Source: Echiichthys vipera
Taxonomy: Eukaryota; Chordata; Actinopteri; Perciformes; Trachinidae
Assembly: GCA_963691815.1 (NCBI GenBank)
Contig: OY829655.1
Span: 9,689,779-9,753,778, forward strand
Direction of reading: 5' to 3'
DNA: 64,000 bases
Program-made: the position numbers and the translations under genes
Notes under the pieces: generated by a model
Told to the model about the DNA's origin: nothing
Database searches by the model: none
The model's input: only the letters and a program-made list of their open reading frames with translations
Shown here: positions 15,791 through 30,451 of the stretch, piece after piece
Layout: every line of letters begins with the position of its first letter
Position numbering within the stretch: the first letter of the stretch is position 1

Positions 15791-18183
15791 TGTTTAATGA
15801 TCTGATACATGTAAGTGTGCCAAAAAAGCAAGAACAGAAGACATATTGAAGGGGGAAAAAACTTTTTCACAGCACTGTAGCTTGTCTTGTTGTTATTCAC
15901 TATGAATCTTGCTAGCATTAGCGTTAGCTTCCTGGCCCATAGCTGGAGTTCTATAGGCTGAGCAGAGAAGAAATAGGTCTCGTCGATATGTTGTATTTCA
16001 CAGTTTGTCCCATTTACTGGCTAACTAGTGGGAAATATTTGGCCATCTCTATAGCATCTAAAAACTGGGCATTTTTAATTAATGTTCAACAACAAAATTA
16101 ATTGGAATGGAAACGATGTTTACTGACACGAGCAGTACTGCTGTAGTGTGAGAGAGACAGAGAGAAAATGACAGTTGGGGGGCAGTGAACTGTGTCGTTT
16201 GAGGCTCTGTGTGTTTCAAGATCACCTATGGAGAGCAATCTGCTATTGTATTGGGCTGGGCGCTTCCTTGCCAATCTAAATGTAAGGTGGCTAAATCTGG
16301 AAAAGAAAATGTTTTAATTTTTTACTCATTTTTAAAAACCTAAAACCACCACCTAAAAAGCTAAGCAAATAACGACAAGACTGAGCAAAACACAGCATGC
16401 AGTTTGACATAAAGTGAGACTATGTAGTTTCTGAAAGATGAAGTAATACATTCTTCCTCTTACAATTAACAAGTAATTTAATATGCATAGGATACATCCT
16501 TTCTTGCTTCAATACACTGGGGGTGTTAGCTACAGTGTTACTTGATGTGCTATACCTGTTAGCTTATGGTGGCTAATTTTAGCTAGATTTGGATGTGTAC
16601 CTGACATTGAAGTCAATTTGTGACTTTTATGACAGTTTTAGCAGTTTATGATTCTTCCCTACTTGTTCTACCGTTAGACTACCGTTTTACAGAATTTGAC
16701 AATTTACAGACAATAATCAAGGTTGCAGTATTGGTGAAACCCAGAATTGATTTAATAGCTACAGCGTTAAGCTATAATCAAAACCATATACTGTCGATCA
16801 TGTTATATTTGAGGCTGTTTTTCTGATAGTACCTACAAAGGGATAGGTCGCAGATCTTGTGGGCCTGTGAGAGAGGAGGTGGGATAATGAAGGGTTTAGT
16901 ATTATATCCCTACCACCGAGGTAGCTGTAGCATCTACGCTATCAAAGACATCCAGTCCATTTGCCTGCTCCTCCATTCTGCTTGGCTAACCTTGGTCACT
17001 GAAGTTTGCTGAGTGGAGGTAAGGGGTTCTTAGCTTATTGAAAACCTGGAGTGCACACAAATAGCTCATGCATGCCCAATGTCTGATATACACTCTATCT
17101 CTATGAATATTTGAAATCCTGCAGCTCAATCTCTTATCGCTCGCTCCTTTCCCCCCTGTCCTGTGTTGCTCTGAGAACAGCTCCACACTATCCGTCTTGT
17201 TTGTATCGACTGCTCCCTCAGTGGGGCAGGGGGTGCTCAGTGATTCATTTAAAGTGGAAAGTGGAAATCTCAGAACATGTCATCCTCCATGGTTGCATAA
17301 TTTCTCAAGCCCAATTAGGACAGAATTTATGTTCCAGGGTTTTGTTGGTGGTGAAATATTAGCCATGTTGCTGTACTGTAACTGCATGACTACGGTTGCG
17401 GTGTAATCCTGCAATCAGGCAGGCTGTATGGGGGTATTTGAAATCCATTACCATTACATGACCACTCCTCTTCAGGTTAGAGACAGATAAACAGATGCAG
17501 AGAAGTTAGTCGCCCAGGAAAATGCAACTTCTGCCGTTTGGTAGCAAAGTAGGGGTGTAGCAAATGACAGCCAGCAAATCTTGATGACACTGTGTGTTAG
17601 ATATGCATGCAGATGCTGGCAAACCACAATGGAAAGAGTTCCCCATTCATATCTAAGAATCAATCATCCACAAAGTGCTACAAGCATGAGCATGTCGTCA
17701 AACTCAACTGACAAGAGTGGCTCCATCCAACAACGATTTACGACATTTGGGAAAACGGTGAAATATTAAAGAAAGAGTGCAGAGGGGGAAATATGTACTT
17801 GTACATGCAGTAAAATACCCATGTTTAACCATGTGCATGTCTTCATTACTTCTGACTTAATCTCACCAGTACTCATCAGCATTCTCCACCTTACTTCCCT
17901 CTATTTGTTTCTCATGTAGTGCTTCTATGTGTTGTGTACAGCAGTTTGACTAGCATTTGGGGATTAAACATGCTCAATAATTAAACCATTGTCTATACAA
18001 GTTTAATTGAGGTAGAGCTATGCCAGAGAAAGCAATATCCATGTGCACAGCTGATTTGAATGGATGATGATTGATTCAGTAGGTAGGCCTTAGAGGTTAA
18101 TAGCAATGACGTTATTGCACATTGATGAAAGATTAGGTCAAAATGTTCATGCGAGTTGCACTGTGTGTCATTTGAATATAGTT
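15791..18183. other. No gene seen
   Basis: Low-complexity 'gctagc/gttagc' motifs recur around 15911-15932 and 16527-16585, as is common in fish repeats. The remaining reading frames are short and featureless. Confidence 0.4.
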
Positions 18184-18830
18184 AAAGGGGAATTTCTGTA
18201 TTTTTCAAGCTGGATCCTATTTCCCCATGTATTTATGTGTTTTTTCTTGTTTTTTTAATTGTTGTGTCTGATTACATTATGGAAATATGGTGATGTTCCC
18301 TTCATCCAGCCATGCTTTTGTGTGTAGCTACCGATACAGGTCAACATAATAACTTTAGCTAACAGCATTAGCCTACCGCTGCTCTGTCTGAAGCTCTCCA
18401 CTCTTGAAACTGCATTTTTCATCAGGAAAATGTGCTCTGGTAGGATTTCTTCTCCTCCCTGGCTGACAGTTTTAATCCCGGTCAAACTGCAGACTCAGTG
18501 GTTTGCCAGGTGCATTATATCCGGATTTATTAGGATCCATTTGTAGCACAACTAGCCACAACTTCTTCCTGTCCTATCCAACAGGAAGGTGAGTTTTTAT
18601 AGCTGTGCGACGTGTAGCTACAAGTCATCTCACATCATTTCAGACGAGACTTCACCGTCTTTCCGTAATGTAGTCAGACACTTACACGTTGGATTACATT
18701 GAGCTCGGTTCGCAGCGGCCAGGCTGCAGCGCATTCCAAAAAAAAAGGTGTTGGAAATGGGGCCCCTATTTTTTACTGATAATGAGTTGAGTCTCATTAT
18801 TTTTTTAGGCTTGAGCTGATCCACATCTAA
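18184..18830. repeat. Probable dispersed fish repeat
   Basis: The start (TTAAAGGGGAATTTCTGTAT, then TTTTTCAAGCTGGATCCTAT) resembles a dispersed repeat I associate with percomorph genomes. The sequence continues through 'tagctaacagcattagcctaccgctg' type motifs. No matching second terminus was found. Assignment is from memory of the motif only. Confidence 0.35.
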
Positions 18831-19363
18831 ACCACTTCAACTACTTCTTCTCTATTGCTGTTAAACAATATAATTTTACACACAAGCATACAAATTCACA
18901 TGGAAGAAACACACACACACACACTACAACAAAGGCACAACAATTCTTTCTTTATAACACACATACACACCACTATATCCAGAGTGCTAATTATAGCTTT
19001 CCAATTAATCAGCGACAGCTGTAATTATACTAATTTCAGTGTGTAATCTGATCAAGGTGAGGAAGATCAAATCACAACCTTTCTCTCCTGCTAGGCTTTG
19101 AGGGGGATTCAGTAATGGTGGCGACAGCGGTGAGGTTGTAAAGTAAATTGGTTTAGACCACAACAATCTGATTCGACTCGGTATGGTGGCTGATTAGTGG
19201 GGCAAAGTACAAGCATGTGTGTAAATGAAGCTAGGTCTGTTGTCTGCAGGCCATTGTGGCTGCTGAATTTCTTTTATTAATTCAACAATGTTACATTGTT
19301 GAAATCAAAAACGCAACACTCACACAGTTTTCAGTGCTTCATCAACCGGGAGGTCCCAGTATA
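18831..19363. other. No gene seen
   Basis: Contains a short CA run at about 18908-18923. No recognisable features otherwise. Confidence 0.45.
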
Positions 19364-19860
19364 CTGGGCTGGGTGATAATTCAATATTATAATGTATCAT
19401 CTTTCAATGGAATCATATCGTGATAATAATATAAATATAATATAATCAACTGATAATAACCATCACATATTAACTCAAGTTCACCGAAAAGCTTATGTGG
19501 AACATTTTGAAGGAATATCATTTGACGAGTGTGGTTTTATTTTGACATTGCACTATTTGTGTGGATGCATGTAAACATAATCAGTATATAGCTGGAAAAC
19601 ATTTATTTCTCTGTTATTTCACTGTTATGTTCGTTTTGAACTAAAATTCTCTATAAAATGAGAAAATACAAAAGAACAACTGTAGTATATATAGCACACA
19701 GTATAACAACATTAGCTTTACTATGTGGATATTTCATGTAGACAATTTATTTATTGAATACACAGAAAACATGCTATATTGTGATATACAGTATATAGTT
19801 ATCGAGATATGGAATTACGTATATCAGGATAGAAGATTTTGGCCATATCACCCAGCCCTA
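19364..19860. mobile_element. hAT-like MITE, about 0.5 kb
   Basis: The left end CTGGGCTGGGTGATAA and the right end ATATCACCCAGCCCTA are inverted (GGGCTGGGTGAT core). Subterminal regions are rich in 'gtgata/tatcac/gatata', as in the other TAGGGCTGGGYGATA elements of this window. No TSD is evident and there is no coding content, so it is a non-autonomous deletion derivative. Confidence 0.65.
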
Positions 19861-20090
19861 GGGCCTGGTGTTTTATAAAGAAATAAACTGCATTCAGTCA
19901 TGTTTTTTTCTCATCTAAGCTGCTTGTCTTGTTGGAGACCCAAAAAAGGAGATTTAAATAAATACAGCATTTCTACCAATGCAAGGGGTCGCTATTAAAG
20001 AAAGAAGGCAAACTAAATACAAGTAGATCTGTTTTTTTACACACAAGTCTAAAAGAGAAGGCTGTGAGGCTGCTTGCGAACTTTCAATAT

Positions 20091-20120
20091 GTACGCACGC
20101 ACGCACGCACGCACGCACGC

Positions 20121-20187
<67 letters not shown>

Positions 20188-20190
20188 CAC
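20091..20190. repeat. (ACGC)n followed by (AC)n
   Basis: About seven ACGC tetramers pass into a pure AC run, with one more G near the end. The transition suggests point mutation within one array. Confidence 0.95.
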
Positions 20191-20641
20191 CTCTCTGTGT
20201 GTGGCGGACTGAGGGGAGTCTTTTATCTAGACTTTAATGATCTCCTGGCAATAATGCTTATAATGACGGATTACTAGTATAGACACGTGTGTGATAGATT
20301 GCATTAATGTGGGGTGCTTCCATACAGAGCACTGCCTGGTTTTATTTGTGCGTCTGTGTGTAATTATTGTTTGACTTGGGTGTCAGATCAGATGGTCTGA
20401 TCTGAGTTAGACTCATCTGTAATCATCTTGCCAAGCTGGTGTTATTTGCTTTCAACATGTTCTGCTGGAAGGTGAAGTGTGAATGTGTGTGTTTAGCTCA
20501 AGCCTACATCAAATGAAGAAAAGACCAAAATAACCAGCTCGCGGATGTATGCCTCCACCAACTATTGGACATTTGTGCCAAATTGAAGACATTCCTGAGA
20601 TATGTTCGCTAGACGGGGACAGACGGATAATAATGCCATAT
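20191..20641. other. No gene seen
   Basis: No reading frame, tail or TIR pair recognised. Confidence 0.45.
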
Positions 20642-20720
20642 TAGGGATGTTCCAATCCAAAGTCCTTTAATATATCTGATCCGATACATAAATTTACCTA
20701 AATGTTGATTAAATATGAAC
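20642..20720. mobile_element. hAT-like terminal fragment
   Basis: TAGGGATGTTCCAATCC followed by 'atctgatccgatac' matches the terminal sequence type of the element beginning at 23498 (TAGAGATGTTCCAATACC). The opposite end was not found. Confidence 0.5.
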
Positions 20721-22557
20721 CGCTATGATACGTTGCTAATTCACTTCGCTTGCTGTAAATTGTGTGAATGCTTCTACTGCAGTTTTTGGAAGATATGATG
20801 AAAAAAAAAATAATCGGCACACACACAAACTTTTCATAGTACCAGTGTTCTGTGCTTACATTAGTTAGTTATATAGCTGCTTTATTATTGTAACTGGTAT
20901 GGGACTATGAAATCCAGTATCAGTCAGGCTCTATTGGACACTTTGCTTGTCACATACTGAGAATGTCACATACGTATTACCATACTCACACTAGTATGTA
21001 CACAGTATGTCAGCACCAACTAATGATACCTAGGGTCATTATTTATCTTAAAAGTACACAAAACTGATGTTATAGTTAAGAAACGTAAATACAACCCTTG
21101 AATTGTAGCAATATCACGTTTAATCACTGCTCCAGATGCACTAAGCCCTGTCTGTAGTTTGTACAGTGTAAAACAGATGTCACCGAGACAGTAAGCAGAC
21201 CCACTGCGCTGGGTTGAACCTACACTATCAGTGATAGCAGCCTCTGTTACGGCTTCGCCTAAATGACTACATTGTTTTCACATCTGGTCACAGCTTCCAC
21301 TTCCAAGTTCCAAAACAAATGTGGGCTTTGATACCGGATCCATCCGTCTCCTGTCTGGTCGCAGGCACGGACTGATGGAAACCAGTAGTCATGTACGACG
21401 CACTTTTGTATGCCAGCTAGCAAGGGGAAAAAAGAACTAAGACAGAAAGTGAGAGACAGATCAGAGTGTGGGTGCCAAGTGTGAAAGAATGCAGGTACTC
21501 TCCAGATGGATCCTTCACACAGAAATACATGCTAATCAGTGTGATACAGCACTCTGGCTATTGGATCATACAGAACATATGGTGTCAGAGCATCTAAAGA
21601 GAAAAGCCAAACTACAGTAACATAATTCTGTTAAAACATAACGCAAGATCTATTTTAAGACATTTTAGAATGCTGGTGTTGATTTTCACATTGGACTGTG
21701 TGGCTATGCTGTACCGGGTCAAAATCAGCAGCTTTCCAAAAGCAACATTAGAGGGAAATGATTTATGAGAATGAGAATTTAAGAAAAGAGGAGTTGATAG
21801 ATGAAAATGAACCGGAGCCAATTGAAGGCATTCATGTCTCTTTTTTACCAATAAAACTAAAGCCATTTAAGCTTTGCTTCACATTTGAGCCTTGAACCTG
21901 TTCCTTTTGTTTTCCAGGAGTCTTGGTGATCACATATCAATCCCAACTCAGTCTACTAATGCACACCCCTCAAGCTTCTCTGAGTGAGGGCATCAGCCCA
22001 AAATGTAAAAACATCTCCTATTTTCTTCTAACCTTGAATAATGGAGACCAACATCGGTTTCTGTTTTTAATTAGGGAATCTTAAAAACACTTGACCATGT
22101 GTTACATCTGGTCAATGCCAGAGGGTTCAGAGCCCCTGGGGTGGGACAGAAGTTTTCAAACTATGAGGCAAGAGAGTTGCAATTTAGCAATACCATACAT
22201 ATCATGACACAGGTATTACAATTTAATATATTGCAATGCTGTAAGCAAGGCAATATATTGCGATTTTTGAAAATCTAATTTTAGGTAAACCATCATAGTA
22301 TAAATAACACACACTAGGGGTTACACTGGAGTGGAAGAGTGAAATGGCTGAGATTAGCATAAAACTTTAGCAATGCCCACGGATGCTGCTGATTGAGTAT
22401 GAAACTTTGGAAATATGTCGATGAATATGTTTAGCTACACATATGGTAGATAAAGTGTTTGTGTCAATGTGTTAGTCTTCAGACAGGGAAAAACAATATC
22501 AACTTGAATCTTGATTGTGACTTATCCAGTAGCAGACCTTCTCTCAGCTATTTAATT
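20721..22557. other. No gene seen
   Basis: AT-rich. Around 22190-22265 there are repeated 'atattgc' motifs that resemble hAT subterminal sequence, but no terminus was found. A frame at 21612-21866 (minus) has no recognisable domain. Confidence 0.4.
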
Positions 22558-22945
22558 GAGGTGTAACGAAAATCTATTTACCGGTAAACGATCCAATATC
22601 ATCGATGCAAAGTGAAAATATCAATACATAGTCATCTTTAAGCTTTTTTTTTAAATTTCCACTCTGTTTTTATTTGTTTTATTAAAAAAAGAGTAGTTTC
22701 TTTTTCACGCAAATGTCTGGAAGAGCTCAGTAACAACATTTTACAATCACATTTTAGTTGCTTTTTGTTAATGATATAGATGCCATTGATTGTGTTATGA
22801 TATCGTCTCATATCCATCGCAGTCACTTGAATTTAATCAAATCAAAATAGTATTGTGGCAGATATTGGGATGTCAGCAAATATTATGTCATTGTCCAAAG
22901 AATCAAGATTTCGTATCTTGATAAAACTTGCGATTTACAGCCCTA
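22558..22945. mobile_element. Probable hAT-like remnant
   Basis: The left part starts GAGGTGTAACGAAAATC with GGTAAACGATCC and TCATCGATGC inside. The right part reads ATCTTGATAAAACTTGCG and ends TACAGCCCTA. Both are in the style of fish hAT termini, but the two ends are not clear inverted repeats of each other and no TSD is visible. It may be two different remnants side by side. Confidence 0.35.
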
Positions 22946-23497
22946 CAACCCTACACAGCCCTGCTCTTTTTGTGACACCCCAACACAATCCTGAATTATA
23001 AGTCCTAGATGTGGGGCTAAAGGTCACCCTTCCAGCATTTCCCATTTCATTGGTGAACTGCTTAGATGCACAAAAAAACTGTGTGCTCATGACACAGATG
23101 AAATATTGCCGGCCTAGTTCCTGGTGGTATAAAGATTAAATCATCTGAGGCAGCCGCCTTTATAGCAGCAACAAGAAAAGAAAAAAAAGATCAAATAAGC
23201 TTTGTTATTATTGCACACAGCTCTCATCTTCCATCACTCAGAGAGGACCTGACACTGTATCGTCTGACGTATCAAAGCCATCGATGTAACCTGCAACTAT
23301 GACACTGAGCAAAGTGTACTTAGGGATCTGTACATTACCATAGCTGTTTTACAGTGGGTTTACAAAGCGGATGGTCTAAATACTCAAAAGTACCACAGAC
23401 ACTGTTGAAGTTTTGGCCATTTTTCAGTTTGAAAAGTCCTCTTCAACTGAAAAGGTAAAAAAAACAGCATTGTCTCTTTGTATCTATATATCAACTT
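22946..23497. other. No gene seen
   Basis: No recognisable coding or repeat structure. Confidence 0.4.
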
Positions 23498-25097
23498 TAG
23501 AGATGTTCCAATACCATGATATCCTTCCTCATACCAATTCCGAACTTGTACCGATCCAATGCCAGTGCATTACATAGATTTATATTTATTATCTACTAAT
23601 CTCGTATGGCAGTGGTAGGGATGTTGATGATTAACCATATATTCGTTAAAGTGGAATTCCGATGCAAATTAATGCCATGGTCTTTTTCGGCAAATCCATT
23701 CATCAATTAAGTCATCGAGACAATTATTTTCGTGTACTATTAAATAACTATTAACGGAGATATTCTGGAGAGTCGCTAACAGTCGCTAACACTGATTAGC
23801 TCTGGGCATAAGGATAAAAGCATTAAAAAGGCTTTTTAAACCACTAATACTGCTCAAAACCAACCCTCTGCAGTAGCATGATAAGAGTCCCTACACGAAC
23901 AACCAACAATGTAGTTAGTGAACCCAGAGCTCCTCTCATAGTAAAGTCCATTCAAGTCGATTCGCAAATGCAATCCAGAGGAAGGAGCCCATTGACGATT
24001 TATTGCAACAAAACAGGTAAGCGTTGTGGCCGTTTTGTGAAATATAAGATAATAATAGAAACATTTTGAAAAGTCCCAGACAGCAGATTTCCCTGCAGCA
24101 CCGAAATGGCACGCAAGGGGGTGGGGGCTTGAAGGGGCTACAGGTAGAGGTAGCATTAGGATAGCATCAGATATAGTATCAGCCCTAGTGTGCGGGCATT
24201 TTGTGGTTTGCCTATGGGTACTCTGAGCCCTAAATGTTTATGCTGCAAAGAGAGTGACATTTTTCACGGTGGCCTGGAATCATTGAATACTGCAACATGC
24301 TGTGTGACTGCTATCCCTCATCAACTGACTGTACTTGACCGTTTTTTTCCATGTTCCCTGAATAAATTGGAAGATGCAACTAAATAAATCATCAATGAAC
24401 TGCTTCCTTTTGGATTTGCATTTTCTAATCTACTTGAATGGACTTGGAGGAGCTGGTACAGGGGCCAGTAGGTAAGTCTTTCAAAACACTCTTTTAATAA
24501 ACTCTTGGTTCACCAACTATGTTGTTGGTGCTTTGTTTTATGTGTAAGGACTCTTACCATGCTGCTGCAGAGGCGGTGTTATTTTGAGCAGTATTAGTGG
24601 TTAAAAAAGACGTTTTAATGCGTTCAACTTAATGCCCGAGCTAATCAGTGTTAGTCACATCCTGCTGTTTGTAACTGTTAGCGGAATAATAGTTGTTACA
24701 TGAAAAAAATTGTCTTAATGGCTTATTGGATGAATGGATTTGCTGAAAAAGACCATGGGATGATTTTGTGCCGGGATTTCACTTTAAGCAATAAAAATAT
24801 TTCAATACTGAAGAAAAATGTTTGCATCCCTACTGTGACATCATCACTGTGATTGTGTATGACCTAAACCCCTTTGTAAAACATGAACAACTACATACAG
24901 AAAATGAATGCCATATAATTTTCTTATATTATCTAGTTTGACAGTCAGTCGTAATGGAAAAAGAACATGAATAACCTACTAAAGTAGATGTTTTTGTGGT
25001 ATAGGAGTGGGGCATAGACTTGCGTAATCCCTGATGCCAATACCAGCATTTTAGGCGCATTGGAGGCATTTCCCATACTTGTATCGGACCAACTCTA
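23498..25097. mobile_element. hAT-like element hosting a nested long-TIR element
   Basis: The left end TAGAGATGTTCCAATACC and the reverse complement of the right end, TAGAGTTGGTCCGATACAAG, are inverted repeats. The flanking octamers atcaactt (23490-23497) and atgaagtt (25098-25105) agree at 6 of 8 positions, compatible with a decayed hAT TSD. Most of the interior (23616-24832) is a second element, so the host remnant is only about 0.38 kb. No transposase ORF. Confidence 0.6.
23616..24832. mobile_element. Nested element with very long inverted arms
   Basis: Begins TAGGGATG and ends CATCCCTA. Beyond the short ends, about 370-430 bp of each side form a diverged inverted repeat (arms about 23616-23986 and 24403-24832). 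For example, GCCATGGTCTTTTTCGGC on the left faces GCTGAAAAAGACCATGGG on the right, and GTAGCATGATAAGAGTCC faces GGACTCTTACCATGCTGC. The central 0.4 kb (23987-24402) is not repeated and has no recognised domain. Such long arms are unlike an ordinary short-TIR hAT MITE and suggest a foldback-type or long-TIR non-autonomous element. Another partial arm lies at 15625-15790. No TSD identified. Confidence 0.7.
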
Positions 25098-26996
25098 ATG
25101 AAGTTATACAACTGGAAAAAAAAGTTTCACTCACTCAAAGTCTCACTCTAACACCCTGCAGCAACACAGCACACTGTGCTGTGTTGGCTATCTTGCCAAC
25201 ACCACTAAATTTTCATTGCAATAATGGAAGTGAGGTGGAAGCAGGAGGGCGGGAGGGCAGGATGCCATGTGTTATATATCTAACCAAACAGGACATGAAT
25301 ACCACTGCCATAAACACACATAAATGTCAGCTCACACAGACAACAGGACAGTGTCTAAACATTCTGCATAAGAACCAATGTAAATTAGCAGCAAGTTTGG
25401 TTCACATGTCTATGTATGAAGGTCAGTTTTATGATGTAGGCAAACAAATAAGTGCTTACTAAAGGTGAACTATGCCTTTAAGAGTGTCTGCTCCCTTCAG
25501 TAGTGGAGGTTGAGGGAGCCAGTAGGATACACAGACATCGTTTTATCTCTTTCTATATTTTTACCCCCACCTTTACAAATACAGCATGGTGCCATCACCT
25601 GAGCGCCACTGGACACAGTCCCCGTGTAGCAACCTGTGGTGATCAGAATCCTCTCAAGGCGGCCCTCCTTCACAACCTGACAGTTTCTACCCCCAAGCAC
25701 CCAGCAGGAAAATGGAGACTATTTAAGAAGAGTGCAAGGAGTGCAATAAATGTCTCCTCTTGTCAATACAACTGCTGGTGTCTGAGCTGTCCCTGGCTCT
25801 CAATGAAGCATAAATTAAAATGTTTAACTAAAAAAAGTAATCTAAAAGGAGCAATTTAATATTGCCCTGCAATAAAGATGAGGGACGAGTGAGTGATAAA
25901 AAAAAAGGAGCCAATATATCCTGACTTTTAGTCCCTAGTTCAAGCTCCAAAAACACCAGATTATACACTTCTCATAATAATAATAATAATAACACCAACC
26001 AATAATAATGTAACTTTATTGTGTCTTTCGTTATATCCTCCCTAACTGATTAACACCCACGTATATCAAACTCTAGAAGCACAGCAGTTTGTGAAGTTAA
26101 AAATGTAAAAGCCGAAGCTGAGATAAAGTAAAGTATGTAGGAGTATGGCAATATCAAAGTTATTTTTTTCGGACTTTAGAAAGCCCCTCTGGAGACGAGT
26201 GAATATTACCCAACCATTTTCACAGGCTGAGTTGCACTCCCAGTTATGAGTAAACTGATCTTCATCACAATGGGTCACCACAACATGAAGGGACAAAGGG
26301 ACTATACATTTATATTCCCATGCCCTAAAATACACAACAGAGCAAGGGTTTTGAGATTCAATCGAGTTGCGGTAAATGAAGGAGACGGGCAGAAAGAGAC
26401 AAAAAGAGATGGAGGAAGAGTCCAGGATCCCCTGATATTTGAGCCAATCTAAAAATAGCCACACTGGAGCAGAGATATGAATTGTACTCCTCAAAGTCCT
26501 CAGACAACAAAGTAAGAGACAGAGAGCAAAAACTGCAAACATTTCCCTCTATGGAGAGCTGAACACCAGGTGTGATGTGAGTTGGCACCATATGCTTGTA
26601 TAGGTTACACTGCTGTTTATGAACTCGGTCTCATACTGAATATGAGACTCTTCATTCCGTAGTGATTGGAAACCTTACTCCTCATTAGGCTCATCTGTCA
26701 TAGGAGTAACTCTGGGGTTGAAACACTGATATAGTCAGCACACTACAGCTTTGGCACAATACTGAATTTGTTTTGCATATGAGATACCAGTGGCTCTCTG
26801 TAGACATGGGCAATCCGGGATCGGGTTGTCCTGCTGTCAAGTGTGCACAGTAGATCTACAACAATGGCACCGTTAAGACATGCTCTTGACGAAGTGGACA
26901 GATTGTCTTACAATCTTGATTGTCTTGCAATCAAGTGGACAGCTCTAAGTAAAAGTGTGAATGCAGCCAGGACACACTGGGGATGCACTGAGGACA
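25098..26996. other. No gene seen
   Basis: Contains a short (AAT)n at about 25975-25992. Longer frames at 25079-25462 and 25503-25859 (plus) and 26066-26542 (minus) show no recognised domain. The 158-codon minus frame is rich in Phe, Leu and Cys, as expected from AT-rich random sequence. Confidence 0.4.
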
Positions 26997-27032
26997 CATT
27001 GTCATCAGATGACACATTGTCATCAGATGACA
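26997..27032. repeat. Perfect 18-bp tandem duplication with palindromic core
   Basis: CATTGTCATCAGATGACA occurs twice head to tail (26997-27014, 27015-27032). Each copy contains TGTCATC-A-GATGACA, a perfect 7+1+7 palindrome. Confidence 0.95.

Positions 27033-29222
<2,190 letters not shown>

Positions 29223-29258
<36 letters not shown>
29223..29258. repeat. (TG)n microsatellite
   Basis: About 18 pure TG units. Confidence 0.95.
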
Positions 29259-29596
29259 TCTCGCCATCATCTGTATTCAAGACATCCACCAAGGTGCTCT
29301 ACACCTCTCTGAGCTGCCATAAGGATCTCTTGCACAGCAGTCACCTTCCTGAAAGTTTGTCTCAATTTACATATTTTGCCATACGACATTAGCATGTTAT
29401 TATATGGCATTCGATGTGAAAACCAAGTTGAGGAACTGTGACCAAAAGCCTATTGGTCTTAAATATTTAGCATTCACGCTTCAGGCTTTATCAGACTAAC
29501 CCTACATGCCTAAATACTGTAGGAGAGTTATTATATAAAAATTTTTTAAATTCAAACAACCCTGCAAGCAGCTCTATGTTATGCCTACTGAATACA
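29259..29596. other. No gene seen
   Basis: No coding or repeat structure recognised. Confidence 0.4.
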
Positions 29597-30451
29597 AGGG
29601 ATGGACATGAGTATGTAAGTACTTGATTTGGAGGTCAGTATTTGATCCATGTATCAAGTATTAGCTAACTACCATGTGCCACTATGACATTTGGCTAATG
29701 CAGCCACCAAGCTAATATGTACTGTCGGGTAAGTGTTTTATCTCATTGTTTTGACCAGAGAAAGCAGCCCCGGGCTACCAACTGAATTCACTGTAACATT
29801 AGCTACAGTAGCTGTATGGGCAGTTGACTCATCTAATGGCGAGTTAACGTCACGTTAGCTAACATTACTTGCGTCTGTTTTATTAGAATTAAATGACAGG
29901 ATGTGAATAAATGACATGACTACAACTTTATGTGCTACTAAGACGAGTGGCTACTTCCAGCCACCGAGCTAATGTGTAAAATGACATCACAGCATTACGA
30001 GGTTAACGCGCTCATTAAGTTATATTTAGTAGGATTTTTTTGTCAGAGTTTTTGAACATGGATAACAGCTCAGCTCATGATTGAATTCACCACGTTACAT
30101 TAGCTACAGTAGCTTAGCTGTATGGGTAGTCGACTATTTGAATGGTACGTTAACGTTATGTTAGTTAACATTACTTAAATTACATGAAATAACATGAATT
30201 TGATTAAATGTGATTTGAAATAACATTAATACATGTACTCATTTGTGAACATCATATCTGCCTGAGTCATGACAGGTTTTTATCTGCAGTGATGGTTGTT
30301 TAATAATGAAGAGAACAACTCTCATGATCCTGGGATACTTCAAGACGTCATCAAAAATTAATTTTTCAGATCCATATCTAACATTTTTGCAAGTAGAAAG
30401 AAATGAATGTGAGTACTCTGATATGGAAAATGACTTTAAAAGTCCATCCCT
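29597..30451. mobile_element. Probable hAT-like MITE with internal direct duplication
   Basis: The left end AGGGATGGACATGAGTA and the right end AGTCCATCCCT are inverted repeats. Inside, a unit of roughly 0.2-0.3 kb is present twice in direct order: ATTAGCTACAGTAGCTGTAT, then GTTAACGTCACGTTAGC, at about 29795-29870; ATTAGCTACAGTAGCTTAGC, then GTTAACGTTATGTTAG, at about 30100-30168. CAGCCACCAAGCTAAT and CAGCCACCGAGCTAAT pair in the same way at about 29700 and 29958. No TSD and no transposase seen. Confidence 0.55.

Noticed and set aside
26066..26542. 158-codon minus ORF
   Set aside because: Phe/Leu/Cys-rich composition as in AT-rich random sequence; no domain recognised.
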